The notes under the pieces were generated by a model. That model did no database searches, was not told where the DNA came from, and saw only the letters and a list, made by a program, of their open reading frames with translations. 64,000 bases of DNA, taken from contig NC_026501.1 in NCBI RefSeq assembly GCF_000182925.2, positions 6,613,917 to 6,677,916 of the forward strand, in the 5' to 3' direction. The translations under genes and the position numbers were made by a program. Of the stretch, positions 49,942-62,418 are shown in pieces (positions within the stretch are counted from its first letter, which is position 1; every line of letters begins with the position of its first letter). The stretch is from Neurospora crassa OR74A (lineage: Eukaryota > Ascomycota > Sordariomycetes > Sordariales > Sordariaceae).

Positions 49942-51002
49942 ATGGCGGCAAAGGGATACAGACTCATTCGAAGGCCATGGCGCATGAGGCGGCCACTCTA
50001 CTTTGGCATGGTTTTCGAGTTACTCGGCATCGTCGGTGTCCTCGTCCTATTTGGAGTCCAACAACCAGACGTTTTCCGCACACAATTCTGGGAGATCGGC
50101 CATCTCATGGGATGGAACTCATCACCAAACATGATTCTCTACGCATACGCCAACCACCAACCCTTACCTACAGTGCCCTTTGTATGGTCACAACTGTAAG
50201 TGTCCCAGTACACGCAGCCGATACTACAGACATGGTGTCAACTGACAACGGGCCACCACACAGATTAACAGATTACAACGTCGCCATCTCCGTCGTCTCC
50301 CTCTTCATCTTGCTCGTCAAGATGATCATGATCATCATGAAGTTCTTCTACCCGATCCTCGGTCTGATCGTCAGTCTCGGCCTTACGGTGGTCTACACCG
50401 TCTCCGTCTATGGCCAAGCCGGGCCTGATTACGCCGACCCCGCGCACCCTAGCCCTGTGCCGTGGTACATTGCCAAGTCGTGCTCGGTCGCGAGGCCGTT
50501 CAACGCCGAGAAGAACTGCCAGATCGCCAAGGGCGCTTTTGCTGCTACCATTTACATGCTGTAGGTTAATCCATCAACTTTATTTCCTCCTTGTTCCCCT
50601 CCGCAGTAGTTCTTTGTCGACTGACACAACTCAAACAGATTCCTCTACCTAGCAAACTTCGCCCTCTCCATCTGGTCCATGTGGCCCAACAAGATGCTCG
50701 ACATGTACGACGACGACGACGACGACGACAGCAACTCGGGCGGCGAGCAAGAGAGCAAGCCCAAGGGCAAGCTGCCAATCGTCAACGTCACTGCTCTTCA
50801 CGGCGGCAGCCCCAGTACGGGATACTACGGAAACAAGGAGTGGGAGATGCAACCCACGCAGCAGCCTCCTACGAGCCCGAGGGCGGTGCACATGTCGGGG
50901 GCAATGGGCGGTGGTCATGGGGGTGTGGAGGCACCAATGTTCACGCCCAGGACGCAGGCTTTTCATGCGTTGGATCGGAGGTTGCCTTTGAGGAGCGGTT
51001 GA
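49942..51002 (+). CDS. Four-pass membrane protein of unknown function
   Basis: Three exons (49942-50195, 50264-50560, 50639-51002) encode 304 residues. Introns of 68 and 78 bases both end in CAG, and both junctions rebuild a leucine codon. Hydrophobic segments lie at about residues 20-40 (FGMVFELLGIVGVLVLFGV), 88-106, 108-128 (PILGLIVSLGLTVVYTVSVY) and 172-195 (TIYMLFLYLANFALSIW). Loops between segments two and four contain cysteines (SCSVARPFNAEKNCQIAKGAF). The C-terminal about 110 residues are polar, beginning with an eight-aspartate run after LDMYD. The layout recalls MARVEL-like fungal membrane proteins, but I cannot assign a family. It lies convergent with the GH79 gene, with no functional hint from neighbours. 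Confidence 0.85.
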
Positions 51003-51881
51003 GGGGTCCGGGTGTTGGTGTGTGTGATGTGGAACGAAGTGATGGTGGCGGGTACTTATGGATGTGCGCGTACGGGCACTGCTCGAAAGTGAGCGCGTGG
51101 GAGATGAGCCCAATTTCATTGGACGAGGCCAATGATCACCTGTTTGGGTTTCCTGTTCAATCCTTGGAAGGGGATGGAAAGAACGACCTGCGAGGACCTT
51201 GGAACTGAAGTTAATTTTGCTCAGGGAAACGACGGTTCTCGCGAAAGACGGGAAAAGTGCTGCTCATTGGTTGCTCTTGCCAAAAACAAGCTTCAGCCCA
51301 AGGAGAGGGAAACTATTCAAACATGGTCATTATCATCCGAGGCCATCTCATAGGATGGATGGAATCCCCCAATATCACTACCATGGGACAGGGCAGCACA
51401 GGTATTCACAATGCCGAGGGAAGGAAGCTGGATCTTTTTGTCTCTCCAGCTACATGATACCAACATCTTTCCCTCCACATCCCATTCATTCATCCATCAT
51501 CACTGGGTCCTCTTTTTTTTTTCTTCCTTTTCCTGTCTTTTTCTTTTTCTTTTTGTACATATATACCACGAGAAGGACTGGAACTGGATTGTATCATATT
51601 GAATAGCATGCCTATTCGCCATGAATGCTTCAAAGCAAAAATGAAAGTCAAAACAAAATAACAAAGTCCCAATTGTTGACTGGACTACTGCATACCTTAC
51701 CATCTGTGTGATCCTTGTCGCTCGTGACAGCACTTGATCACTTACCCCCCTCCCCAAACAACATCTCCTACATACACTCTTCCACCTTCATAAGGAAAAT
51801 TAATGCCTTCCGCTCCGTCCCAAGCCCACAAAGCAAAGCTAAACAACCCAAACCCCCTCCCTCCCGGGAAAGACTCCTGTT
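51003..51881. other. Convergent spacer between membrane protein and GH79 genes
   Basis: A spacer of 879 bases with T-rich and C-rich stretches and only short open frames. It presumably holds two 3' untranslated regions. Confidence 0.5.
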
Positions 51882-53839
51882 TTAAACAAACTCGACCAAA
51901 GCCGCACTCCCCGCCTCGACTACCACCCCCAACCCCGCCTTCCCGCCATCGCTCGTCCCCTCCCCAACCCACGCTCTCTCGCTCTCACTCGTCCTCGTCA
52001 CATTCGGCAACCTAACTGGCCTACCTCCGTCCAGTTCCCAATTATAACTCCATCCATCCCACGTGATTCCCGTAATGGCATCGCTTCCGTTTGCCATCAG
52101 TCTCTTCACCACCACCTGCTTTTCCTTCCCTCCATCCGTCAAGAGATAAGCGGCGGGTAAGGTGAAGTTGAATGTCACTGAAGGGCGAGGGGTCAGGGAC
52201 GAAGGAGGTAAAGGGGCAAGACCTTCGCCTGAGGCGGTGGTGTTGTAGGATTGGAGGTTGATGAGGATGAGGCGGGTGAGGTTGGAGGAGTGGTAGGCTG
52301 CGTAGGCGGAGAGGAATGGGGTAGAGGAGATGGGGAGGTGTTTGACTGTTGCGAGGGAGGTGGCGGGGGAGTCGTAGGGGGAAGAGGGAGGGGGGGCGAG
52401 GAAGGAGGCTACGGCTATGTTGCCGTAGTAAGGGGCTTTGGTGCCGATGGTGGCTTTGTTGGTGGCAATGGGCTGCCAGGAGGCGTACTGGATGAGAGCA
52501 AGGTTAGAGTTGGTTGAGCGGTTCGAGAGAGAGGAAGAGAGTGTGTATGAAAGAACAAGATGAGAATGGATAAGGAAATAACTGGAAGAGAAAGGAGTTG
52601 GAAAGGGTGGATGGAAACGTACCCGGTAATTAGTGCCCATGTGCATGTGTACCCTCTTGAAACCGACACTTGCGGAATATAGATTAAAGTCGACACCCCA
52701 AAGAGCCGCACCAAAGGTATTTGAGAGCCCGGGTCGACCTTGGTTGTATAACGAGTTGGTCTCGCCAAAAATGAGCGGTGGAGCCGCAGCATCAATGGCT
52801 TTGACCTGATTGTACTCAACAATGTGGGCATCGACCGAGGCCTTCGTCATGGAGTGGTTCATTAGGGTCCCCTGGAGGGTAACCCCTGGAGAGGTTGCGC
52901 CACTGATGTAACTGTCATCACCAACGTCGTTAGCAATCTTTTTTATCCAGACGACACGCTTTCTCTTGAGGGGTTCCATAAACTCACTTATGTGTAGCAA
53001 ACAGCTTGATGTTCTTATCCTCATTAAGTCCTTCGCCCCACGCTTTCGGTGCCTTCAACTTGTTCCCCACGCCGGCAAATGAAGGTGCAATGTACCCGTA
53101 GGTACCATTCTTGGCCAAGTCTGGACAGTTCCTCTCGAGTAACTCATGGATCTTTCTCGTGCCGTTTAGCCATTGGTCGACGTACTCTGCCTCGTTCCAA
53201 CTAGGCGGTCTCACAGGGCCCTGGGCAGAAGTAGAGAACAGATCCGGCTCGTTACCATATGTCCACGCGAACAACTTCCCGCCGCCCAAGGCCTTGCAGG
53301 CGAGCGGGACCGTGTCTAGAAGTGTCTGCCAGCCGGATGTCCGGTTGCCGCCCAGCCCTAGGTTGAAGCCGTGAATGAACCTGGTGTTCTTGAAGGAATT
53401 GTAAGATTCAAAGAACGAGGGACCGATGAAGATCGTGGTTGGATAATCGGATGAACGCTTGGGATCAATCGTGCCATTCAGGCTATAGGGCAGCGAGGCA
53501 TTGTACAGGGCGTAGTCCTGCGTATTGCCGCCGACGCGGATGTACGGCTTGGTACCCGTGATCTTGCCCAGGTTGTCCAGGAGATTTTCGGAGAAGGTGT
53601 TTGGACGAGAGTTGTTCCCTGCAAGCAAGCAAGCAAAGCACGTTTCAGAAACTGTCAAATTCGGCGATCGTGCAAGGAGTCTTACCTGCGTAGTCGGGGA
53701 AGCTAGAAAACTCGATGCTGTAGCTCACATACGCGTCAAAGACCGGGTTGCTGGGCGCAGTCTCGTCGACGGATATTTGCACCGCATTAATTACCGTTGG
53801 GACGGAAGCATAGGCAATGAGACCCAGGATTCGCTTCAT
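51882..53839 (-). CDS. GH79 beta-glucuronidase-type glycoside hydrolase, secreted
   Basis: Four exons (53839-53686, 53618-52988, 52911-52623, 52487-51882) encode 559 residues. The signal peptide is about MKRILGLIAYASVPTVINA. GH79 blocks follow: SIEFSSFPDYAG, RVGGNTQDYA, FAWTYGNEPDLF with the acid/base Glu (about 176), ATHNYISGAT, and PLIFGETNSLYNQG with the nucleophile Glu (about 312). A C-terminal beta domain follows from YASWQPI. The family includes beta-glucuronidases and 4-O-methyl-glucuronidases acting on plant or proteoglycan glycans; an extracellular role in plant-polysaccharide side-chain removal is inferred. Several N-glycosylation sites are present. Intron 3 (135 bases) is a multiple of three and lacks stops, so its retention would only add 45 residues. 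Intron 1 has CAAG repeats next to its acceptor. Confidence 0.92.
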
Positions 53840-55918
53840 GATGATGGTCAAATGCAAGGGGCTCGATTGATTATGTCGGCGTCGGCCAGAAGAAAATTGC
53901 TGCGTCCCAGTTTCCGAGACAATATCTTCATTTTCGTTCGCCGACCGGCGCTGGCACGGTATTTAGATGAAGCGAACCCATGCTGGATTTTCGTTCCCTG
54001 TCTCCTTCCTGCTCACCACAACAGACCAAGTACATAGTAGTCTATCATGGTCTCAGTGACAGACAGGCATGCTGTGTGCGAAGCCTGTGATACCACTCGA
54101 TTTTGCGATATGTCGTGGCGGGGAACCCCCATCATTAGACGAAAACAAAAAACAAATAGTATCCTCGGGTTGCATGCTCGTTTACTACGAGATGCAAGGA
54201 TATTTGGGAGTATACGGTTGGCTATGTTTTTGAGCCTGAATAAGGCGATCAGCAGTGCGACATAACCAAACCCCGCAAAGTGTGATCATGTTCGACCATG
54301 ATGCAGAGAAACCGGGGAACTTTTGTTCTATACATCACGTTCCCAGCCCCAGCTTACCATTAGGAACCCTGATGTTGATCTCGTCTAGTCAATATTTTGC
54401 TTCGGGCGTGTCCCATGGCTTTTCTCGATCATTATTTGCCCGAGTCGGGCTGACTGGGATTGGTGGAAGGACTCCTCCGACAAGATCTTGTGAAACGCAA
54501 TATTTGTCCGTCCGCTGACGAGGGAAAGTCAGAAAGAAGATACTGTTCGCCAACCCTAGCGGCTACTATGAGATCCCAGTGCTGTAGTCTGTATAATGCG
54601 CCTTGAGGTGTGACCTTTGGGAGGACAAGACATTATCTGTTACCCCGCATCCTTCTACATACGTATTCGGAGCTTTTTTTGAGGGGGGAGTGTGATCGAC
54701 ACCGGGTGAAGCAACGCATGGACAGGGAGATGGGAAGGAATGAGCGGGTGCTGCTCGTGGTCGCAGGGGGTCGTCGCCGAGACGCCGAGAACTCAGGGGT
54801 GAGATGACGGCTTTTGTTTACTTAAGGCTCCGCCAAAGCTGACCCCCTTTTAGCTTCTGCGGCTCCTACAAGATGTTTGTGATTATCTGAACTGGCCATA
54901 GGGATGGGATAATCTTTGGGGAAGTCTGAGCATTGAGATATCCGTGGCTGAGACTCGGGCTCTGGTCATTCCCCCCAGGAATCGAAGAACCCGTCAACTC
55001 AAAAGTTCTGCGTTTCTACTGGTATAGACATGGATTCTCACGACCCGGGAGTCTTCTTCTCGCTGGGCTAGAGTTATTTGCTGATATAACACCCTTCTCA
55101 AGGTGAGTGTTTCCCGTTACATCGAGACATCACTGGCGTTTCTTTTTGTCCCATATACACGTGACTTTGCCTTGATGAGGGCACATACTAGCTTCCATAT
55201 CTCCATTGCCCCCTGTGTCAACAAGAATTGATGCCCGGCACGATACCTGTATTATGGATGCTTCTGTCTCGTCAAGGGGGGCTGAAGGCTCGGGGAATCT
55301 GCTGAGTAACGTTCGTGTTGTGAAAATATGGTTGCGCACGCTCGCACGGAGTTCGTCCCGGTCGGTCTCGGGGATCAGAATGTTTTGCGAGTCTGTGAGA
55401 GCCGGGATGTACGTTCGGGTTGGGCAGCCCAATACTACATATTTCGCGGAAGGACACGGAGGAGGAGGAGGGGGAGAGGAGGGACGTTGGCTTGTCGATG
55501 ATAGCTTCCAGCTCTGTACCCCACCCGATAAGGTCGACGTCATTGAGGCTAGCATTGTTTGGGGAAAACAGTCCCACTAACTCCACTGCAGGAGCGGTCG
55601 TCATCGCTCTTTGGAGTGTAGTGCTGCGAATCATCGACAACATGGATTCGCCTCCATCCAATCCAAACAAGTCTCGACTTTCTCCAACTACTTCCCCGCA
55701 CATGACCGGCATTCCGCTCGTTACATACCTGTCAAACTGCGATCCTGTCTGAGCTTCCCCTCGCATTGACATCCGCGGCCTTGGATTTCTGAAGCACCTA
55801 TTCGCTGCATACAGACCCTTCTCCTCATACAAACTACTAGTATAGTCAGTTGAACGCCGTCGCCTTCTTCGAGCCACACCCACACTGACGTTCGTCAAAC
55901 TCCCGTCCTGTCACCAAG
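53840..55918. other. Divergent region between GH79 and SSADH genes
   Basis: About 2.1 kb separates the two outward-facing starts and probably holds both promoters. A 208-codon minus-strand frame (55898-55272) is open but shows no domain. No other feature is recognised. Confidence 0.5.
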
Positions 55919-57699
55919 ATGACTCTCTTACAAAGATCCTTTTTCTCCGCTTCCAGAAACACAGCCATCATCAGATCCCGCTTCCAGACGAAGTCCCTAC
56001 CACTAGTACTACACTCATACTCACGACTAGCCTCCACCATGGCCCCCAAGGTCCGTCCGTATAAGCAGACTCATTGATGCCAAAAGAACCGCTTTGACCA
56101 GCTCCCTTCCTTTTAACAGCTCAAAGATCCATCCCTCTTCAAAAAGGATGTTTGCTACGTCAATGGCGAATGGGTAAAGGCCCACTCGGGCAAGACATTT
56201 GAAGTCAATGGTATATGAACCTATCTATGCCTGCATTTCCATGCTGTGTCTTCGCATTGATGCGCATATCACTTACATACAACTAACTCCGCTTCGTTCC
56301 TACCTACAAAGACCCAGCAACAGGCAAGCTCATCGGTACCTGCCCCGAATTCGATGCACAAGACACCAAGAAAGCCATCGATGCCGCCGAGACCGCCTTC
56401 GAGACCTTCCGCCACAAGACGGGCCGCGAGCGCTCCAAGCTCCTGCGGAAATGGTATGACCTCATGGTCGAGAACCACGATGATCTCACCACCCTTATCA
56501 CCTTGGAGAACGGCAAGCCGCTAGCGGACGCCAAGGGCGAAGTCACCTATGCCGCCAACTTCTTCGAGTGGTTCAGCGAGGAAGCCCCCCGCATCTATGG
56601 CGATACCATCCCCTCCTCAGTCCCGGGTAACCGCGTATGGACCATCAAGGAGCCCGTCGGCGTGTGCGGCCTCATCACGCCCTGGAACTTTCCCGCCGCC
56701 ATGATCACCCGCAAAGTCGGCCCTGCCTTGGCCGTCGGCTGCACCGTGGTGTGCAAAGCCCCCGGTGAGACGCCCTTCACGGCGCTGGCCATTGCCGAGC
56801 TCGCCCACCGCGCCGGCATCCCTCCCGGTGTCGTCAACGTGATCACCGCCCTCGAAAACACCCCCGAGGTCGGCAGCACTTTGACCACCGACCCCGTGGT
56901 TCGCAAGATCTCCTTCACGGGCTCCACGGCCGTCGGCAAGCTCCTCATGAAGCAGTGCTCCGGCACGCTCAAGAAGCTCTCTCTCGAACTAGGCGGTAAC
57001 GCGCCCTTCATTGTCTTCGATGACGCCGACGTGGACGCGGCCGTCACGGGCGCCATCGCCTCCAAATTCCGCTCCTCCGGCCAAACATGCGTCTGCGCCA
57101 ACCGCATCTACGTGCAACGAGGAATTTACGACGAGTTTTCCCAGAAATTCGCCGAGCAGGTCAAGAACAACTTCCGGGTCGGCAACGGGTTCGAGGAAGG
57201 AGTCACGCACGGCCCACTGATCCACCATCGCGCCATTGAAAAGGTCGAGCAGCACGTCCGCGACGCCGAGAAGAAGGGCGCCAAGGTGGTGGTGGGCGGT
57301 CACAGGCTCGAAAGCCTAGGCCCCAACTTTTACGAGCCGACCGTCATCACGGGTATGACCCCCGACATGGCCATGGCGTCGGAGGAGACGTTTGGACCGG
57401 TGGCTGGCTTGTTCCCCTTTGACACGGAGGATGAGGTGGTCAAGCTGGCTAACGCGACCCAAGTCGGCTTGGCGGGCTATTTCTTTTCTAGAGATATCCA
57501 CCGCTGCGTGAGGGTTGCTGAACACCTTGAGGTTGGCATGGTTGGTATCAACACGGGCTTGATTTCGGACCCCGCGAGTCCGTTTGGCGGTGTTAAAGAG
57601 AGTGGTTTCGGAAGGGAAGGTTCGCTTTATGGTATCGGAGAATACCAGGTGACCAAGATGGTTACGGTTGGAGGTATGGGTCAGCCTTTACAGAAGTGA
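55919..57699 (+). CDS. Succinate-semialdehyde dehydrogenase, NAD(P)-dependent
   Basis: Three exons (55919-56050, 56120-56210, 56312-57699) encode 536 residues. The enzyme oxidises succinate semialdehyde to succinate, the last step of the GABA shunt. Aldehyde dehydrogenase motifs are clear: ITPWNFPAAMITRKVGPALA for cofactor binding, FTGSTAVGK, LELGGNAP with Glu about 300, and SGQTCVCANR with the catalytic Cys about 334. The adjacent C-x-C pair is typical of this subfamily. Residues 1-40 are Ser/Arg-rich without acids, like a mitochondrial presequence. A second ATG at 56039 (residue 41, MAPKLKDP) would give the cytosolic form usual in fungi. Spliced junctions rebuild APKLKDPSLF and FEVNDPATGK. 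The subfamily call rests on overall similarity to SSADH; another semialdehyde substrate is possible. Confidence 0.92.
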
Positions 57700-58171
57700 G
57701 CGCAAATGTGGAGGAAAACTTTACGGATTATTGTTCCTATGGTCATGCAGCGACAGCAGGACAGGCGAATCTATAGCATAGGGTCTTGGGTATAATGGTA
57801 GTATGGTTGATTGGCTATAAGGACACTACTGTAAGAAACAAAGGCAGACACAGATGATGCTAAACTGGAACCAAAGACAAAAAATCTCTCGCGAGTGCAA
57901 AGCTTTCCATGCCCGTTTGTCTCTCTTATTCTCTCTCTCTTACTTGTTCTTTCCATGAGGGTATCAGAAGAAACCAATCTCAAAAGGGGTATCTCTCGAA
58001 ATGCAGACCCGATTCCGACCAAACCCGCAGCGATTAATTAGTATGGTAGGGTATTTGTTTTGTTTGTGTTGTGATTATTAAAAAATAAATTATTTTGAGG
58101 GAGTCCTCGTGTCAATCCATCCTAGTGTATCGAACTCGAAGCGGCCGTTCGGACGCCGACGGTGCCGATGT
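57700..58171. other. Convergent spacer between SSADH and the PH protein gene
   Basis: A spacer of 472 bases with CT and AT-rich segments, probably two 3' untranslated regions. Confidence 0.5.
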
Positions 58172-60049
58172 CTAGGCGGCAGCAGTCACAGGGACAGAGG
58201 CAGCAGGCTTCTCAGCCTCAGTCTCCTCGGTAGCCGGGGCGGCGGGGGTGGCCTCAGTCTCGGTAGCGGGCTTAGCAACCTCCTCGGTGGCGGCAGGAGC
58301 AGCCTCCTCCTTGGCGGCCTCAGCCTCGACCTCAGTCTCGGGGATGGCGGGAACCTCCTCGGTCTTCTCCTCAACCTTGTCAGCCTTCTCGGCCTTACCC
58401 TTACCCTTGCCCTTGATCGTATCACGGAGACGAGAGAAGGGAGAGGGAGACTTGGGCTTCTCAATCTCCTCGTCAGAGGTGGCCTTCTCCTTCTTGCCAA
58501 AGGCAAAGGGAAGAGAGCTCTTGCGCTTATCGCTCTTGACCTCCTTCTTAGGAGAAGACTCGCCGTTAGTGGCAGCGGGGACCTCGACGGTCTCAGTGGG
58601 GACAGTCGCGGGGGAGTTGACCTCGGTAGAGAGGGGCTCAGTGGTGTCAACGGCAGGGATCACAGGAGCGGTCTCGGCGACGGGCTCAGTGGTAGCAGCA
58701 GGGGCCTCCTCGGTAGCAACGGGCGCAGGAGAGGCAGCCTTCTTCTTGCCGAAGGAAAGGTTGCCGAAAAGGCTGGTGCGCTTGGCAGGGGTGGGCCTGA
58801 CGGGGGTCTCAGCAGCCTCCTCCTTCTTCTCCTCAGCGGGGGCAGCAGCCTCCTCAGTGGCGGGGGCCTCGGTGACAGCGGGCTCGGTGGTGGCAGCAGC
58901 CTCCTCGGTGGCGGGGGCCTCGGTGGCGGCCTCAGCAGCAGGAGCCTCGGTCTCACCCTCCTGGGGCTCGGGGACAGCCTCAACGGTGACGGGCTTCTTC
59001 TCTTCCTTCTTGCCAAAGCCAAGGTTGCCGAAGATCGAAGTGCGCTTGCGGCTAGCAGAGCGGCGCTTGGAACCCTCCTCCTTGGCCTCCTCCTTAGCGA
59101 CAGGCTCAGTGGCAGCAACCTCCTCAGTGGCAGCAGGGGTCTCCTCGGTGGCAGGAGTCTCAGCGGCAGCCTCAGTGGCGGGCTCAGTAGCGGCAGCGGC
59201 CTCGGGGGCCTTCTCCTCCTTCTTCACAGCAGCAGGCTTGAGGGTCTCAATGGTCTTCTTGTAGGTCTCGCTCTCAACAACGGTGGTGGCGAGCTCCTTG
59301 GCCTCGGCGATCTTGACCTTGAGCTGACTGACCCAGTTGTCGCGCTCAGCGGTGTTGGAAGCCTTGAAAGCGTGCTTGTGGCCCTTGGCAGTGAAGTGGA
59401 ACTTGGTAGGACCGTCGGTGGCGGGCTCAGAAGCATCGGCCTACAAAAGTAGCGGTTAGCACGATGTGTAGGTGATAGTAGTGCAAAAGATCAAGATAGC
59501 CTTACGAGGTGGATGGCGCCGTGGGGAGCGGCCTTGTCAGACTTCTCGCTGAAGAAGAGGAGACCCTTGCCGGTCTCGGCGGCCCAGGCGGTAACGTGGT
59601 GCGCAACATCGGCGGCCTTGTCAGCCTTGAAGCTGCTGATGGACTTCAGATCGACGGCCTCGTTTCCGAACCAGAAGAACTTCTTGGAGAAGAGAAGGTT
59701 CCTGGAGGGGGCGAAAGTGTTAGCTTGATGAATCTCTCCTTCAGGCGCGCTCCTGGGGGGTATCCTACTTGGGGAAGTTGGCGGGCTGGCCCTTGTGCTC
59801 AAGATGGCCCTCCTCAACGGGCTTGACCTCCTCCTCCTTCTTGTCCTCAGCAGCAGCGGGGGCGGCCTCGGCCTCGGTAGCCTCAGTAGCGGTGGCAGCG
59901 GCAGCGGGCGCAGCCTCGGCGTCGGCGACAACAACGGGAGCCTCAGTGACGGGGACAACCTCGAGGGGCTTGATCTCGGCGGGAACGTCGGCGGTGGTGA
60001 CAGGCTGAGTCTCCTGGGGGAGCTCAACGTTCTTCTGTTCGTCGGACAT
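58172..60049 (-). CDS. PH-domain protein with long Ala/Glu/Thr-rich acidic tail
   Basis: Three exons (60049-59769, 59701-59506, 59440-58172) encode 581 residues. The N-terminal about 80 residues are acidic and Ala/Pro-rich. A pleckstrin-homology fold spans about 80-205, including NLLFSKKFFWFGNEAVDL and HAFKASNTAERDNWVSQLKV with the terminal-helix tryptophan. It resembles the fungal PH_6-type family. The remaining 370 residues alternate Glu/Ala/Thr/Pro-rich acidic tracts with basic repeats: KRTSIFGNLGFGKK (about 290), KRTSLFGNLSFGKK (about 378) and a diverged KRKSSLPFAFGKK (about 464). A basic RLRDTIKGKGKGK lies near 495. R-x-x-S in the repeats could be AGC-kinase sites. Lipid or protein docking at membranes or cell cortex is inferred. 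Codon use is strongly biased (GCC, GAG, CTC), suggesting high expression. The start was chosen at MSDEQKN; an upstream ATG would add an unlike leader. Confidence 0.87.
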
Positions 60050-62361
60050 CTTGGGTAGTGTGAAATAGGGATGGGTATCTGGAAAAAGGGAAGAAAAACA
60101 CAAAGGGGTATTGGGTATCACTGAAAAAAATACAGCAAGAAAAGGCAGAGAGCGTGCGCTTTGGGGGGGTGATTATTACGCGACGTTGCTCTGACACGAG
60201 GTGGTTGGGTGTGTGGGAAGCACAAGAAAATCTCTGGAGGGAGAAGTTGTGATGGCGGGAGGGAAAAGAGAAGGGAAGGGAAGCAGGAGGAAACCGCGTG
60301 ATGACCCCTGGGGTACTTAAGTTTATTGAAGCCCTGGCAGTACGGGCAATGAATGAGTGGCCTGGCCTAGCAGCTCCCCTAGCAGGCAAGAAGTCTGGGC
60401 GCACTAGTAACTTTGCAGCAACTCGTCCCCGGTTGCCAGGTCAAGACCACACCAAGAGGCATGGGGGGAGGGGGGGGGTGTTGGCTTCAAGGTTCTCGCT
60501 TCCACTTCCACTTCACTCACACAAGGTCCTCTCGTCCCTCTCGTCGTTCGTGGGAGAGAAAACGGCGGTAGGACTTCCATCTTGGTGATCTGCGCTCTTG
60601 TGAGTGGTCGACTGCTTCCTCCCCCTTCACGTCCTGTCACCCCCTGCTCACCACCAGACTGACCCCCCTCTTCTTTTGTGGACAACCAACGTCCCGTCGT
60701 CCCATCTTCCGTTGCAGTTTTTTCTGCTTGCTACAGGGTCTGAAACGGAACATGAAGGTCTGTGTAGCGGCAGTTGGCCGACAGTCGGCGCCAAGAAGCC
60801 CCTAATTCCAACTTGAAGCTGTCAGAGCTGCCTGAGCTGCCTCAGCTATGCGAGGTTGGTGCTGGTGCTTTGACGGAGATGAGAGATGTCCTGGTTCATG
60901 GATGAACCAAACTGGTCCGTTGTTTCTAACTGGTTAGCAGCTAGTCCGACAGGGATGACAATGTGTGATTTTCGCATGCGCTCTGGCTGCACGCACAAGG
61001 CGCCTCCTGATTGGCCGTAGTGCCGGCCAAGTCGTCCGCTTAACCAACAATACCTGGCAGGCAAGTACCGGCATTTTTGCTTTCTGCAGGTCAATTTCCC
61101 CCTTTCCAACAACCTGTTGCGAAAGGTGTTGATTGCCCTACGAGAATCCTACGAGATTGGTACCTGCCGATGAGCGTGCATGTAGAAGCCGTTAGCGCCA
61201 GGAGACCCCTTAGCGTCTGGTAGCTTAATTAGACCCCCTATCCCCGTGCTCCTTGCCCGTCGATCACGCTATGGAGACGGTGGGGCACGGCGCTTCTTCA
61301 TCAAACATAGTACGACTTCTCTGTGTGCTTTTTGCCCAACACAGGAAGTTAGTACCTACCTCTAGTCTGTCCCGTCTTGATTTTCCAGTCTCGCACTTTT
61401 TTTCGCTCGTCTCTCGCATCTTTTGTACATGTCGCCGCCGCAGAGTACTAGGTAGTTTGCGAGCGATATGGCGGCTTGCGAATCGAGGCCAACAGCAGGT
61501 AGGCAGGTAGGTATTGTTTACCCTGCAGTCGTTAGGCTGTGCCCCCTGCATCATGTATTGAGATGGGACTTTGACAGCTTGCCCAATTCAACTCCACCCG
61601 ATAAATACGTATAAAATTCAGTTCCCTTCTCAATCCTTCAGCAGGACTCTACTGTGTCATCTTGGTTTGTCCTCTCCACAACGAAAAGAACGCAAAACTG
61701 AAAGCGAAATACTGGTCTGGTTGCGTTCTTGGGTTGACGCTCGCCTGGCTTGCTGGCAAGACATGGAAAGCGGGCAACGGAGGATCCACACTTGAAATTT
61801 CCAGGCTTGGCCCATTTTCATGTGCAATCAACCTTTGCTGTCAAGACTCCACTGTGACTGGAACGGTACACTGGCGACTGCTGCGCTGCAATTGAATCGA
61901 AATGCCAGCGTTCAGATGAGAATGGTACGGTAGAATCGCTTGATGTTGATTGTAATCAGTTGAAGCGCCTGTCTGCGGCGGTGGAGAGAATACGACAGAG
62001 CGGCGCAAATTATTGACATCATAACGACGTTGGTCGCCTCTGTCTATGGATGTTCCAGATGATAGGAGTCATCCCTTTCTTACGGACTTTTTTCTTTCTT
62101 TCTAAAAACCGTACCGTGGCGGCGCATTGATCCTTTGGGATGGAGACCCCGGTCACCAAAACCGTAACCGGGGTAGGAAAACCACAGGCGGCATCGACGG
62201 CGAGCAACAACTAACAGGACTCGAAGTAAAGAAGAATGGTTGTCCCGTTCAAAAACGAGCTGAATTAAAAAGGGTTGAAGGACCATGAAGGCAATTTCCA
62301 CTAGCTGCAGGATAATACCTTTTTATTTGCATTTCCGCAACTGGTGAAAAACCTACTCTTC

Positions 62362-62418
<57 letters not shown>

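Noticed and set aside
58109-59452. 447-codon plus-strand open frame antisense to the PH protein gene
   Set aside because: It is made of Gly/Leu/Ser runs that mirror the GCC/GAG-biased codons of the PH gene. The minus-strand gene has a recognisable PH fold and consistent introns, so this is a shadow.
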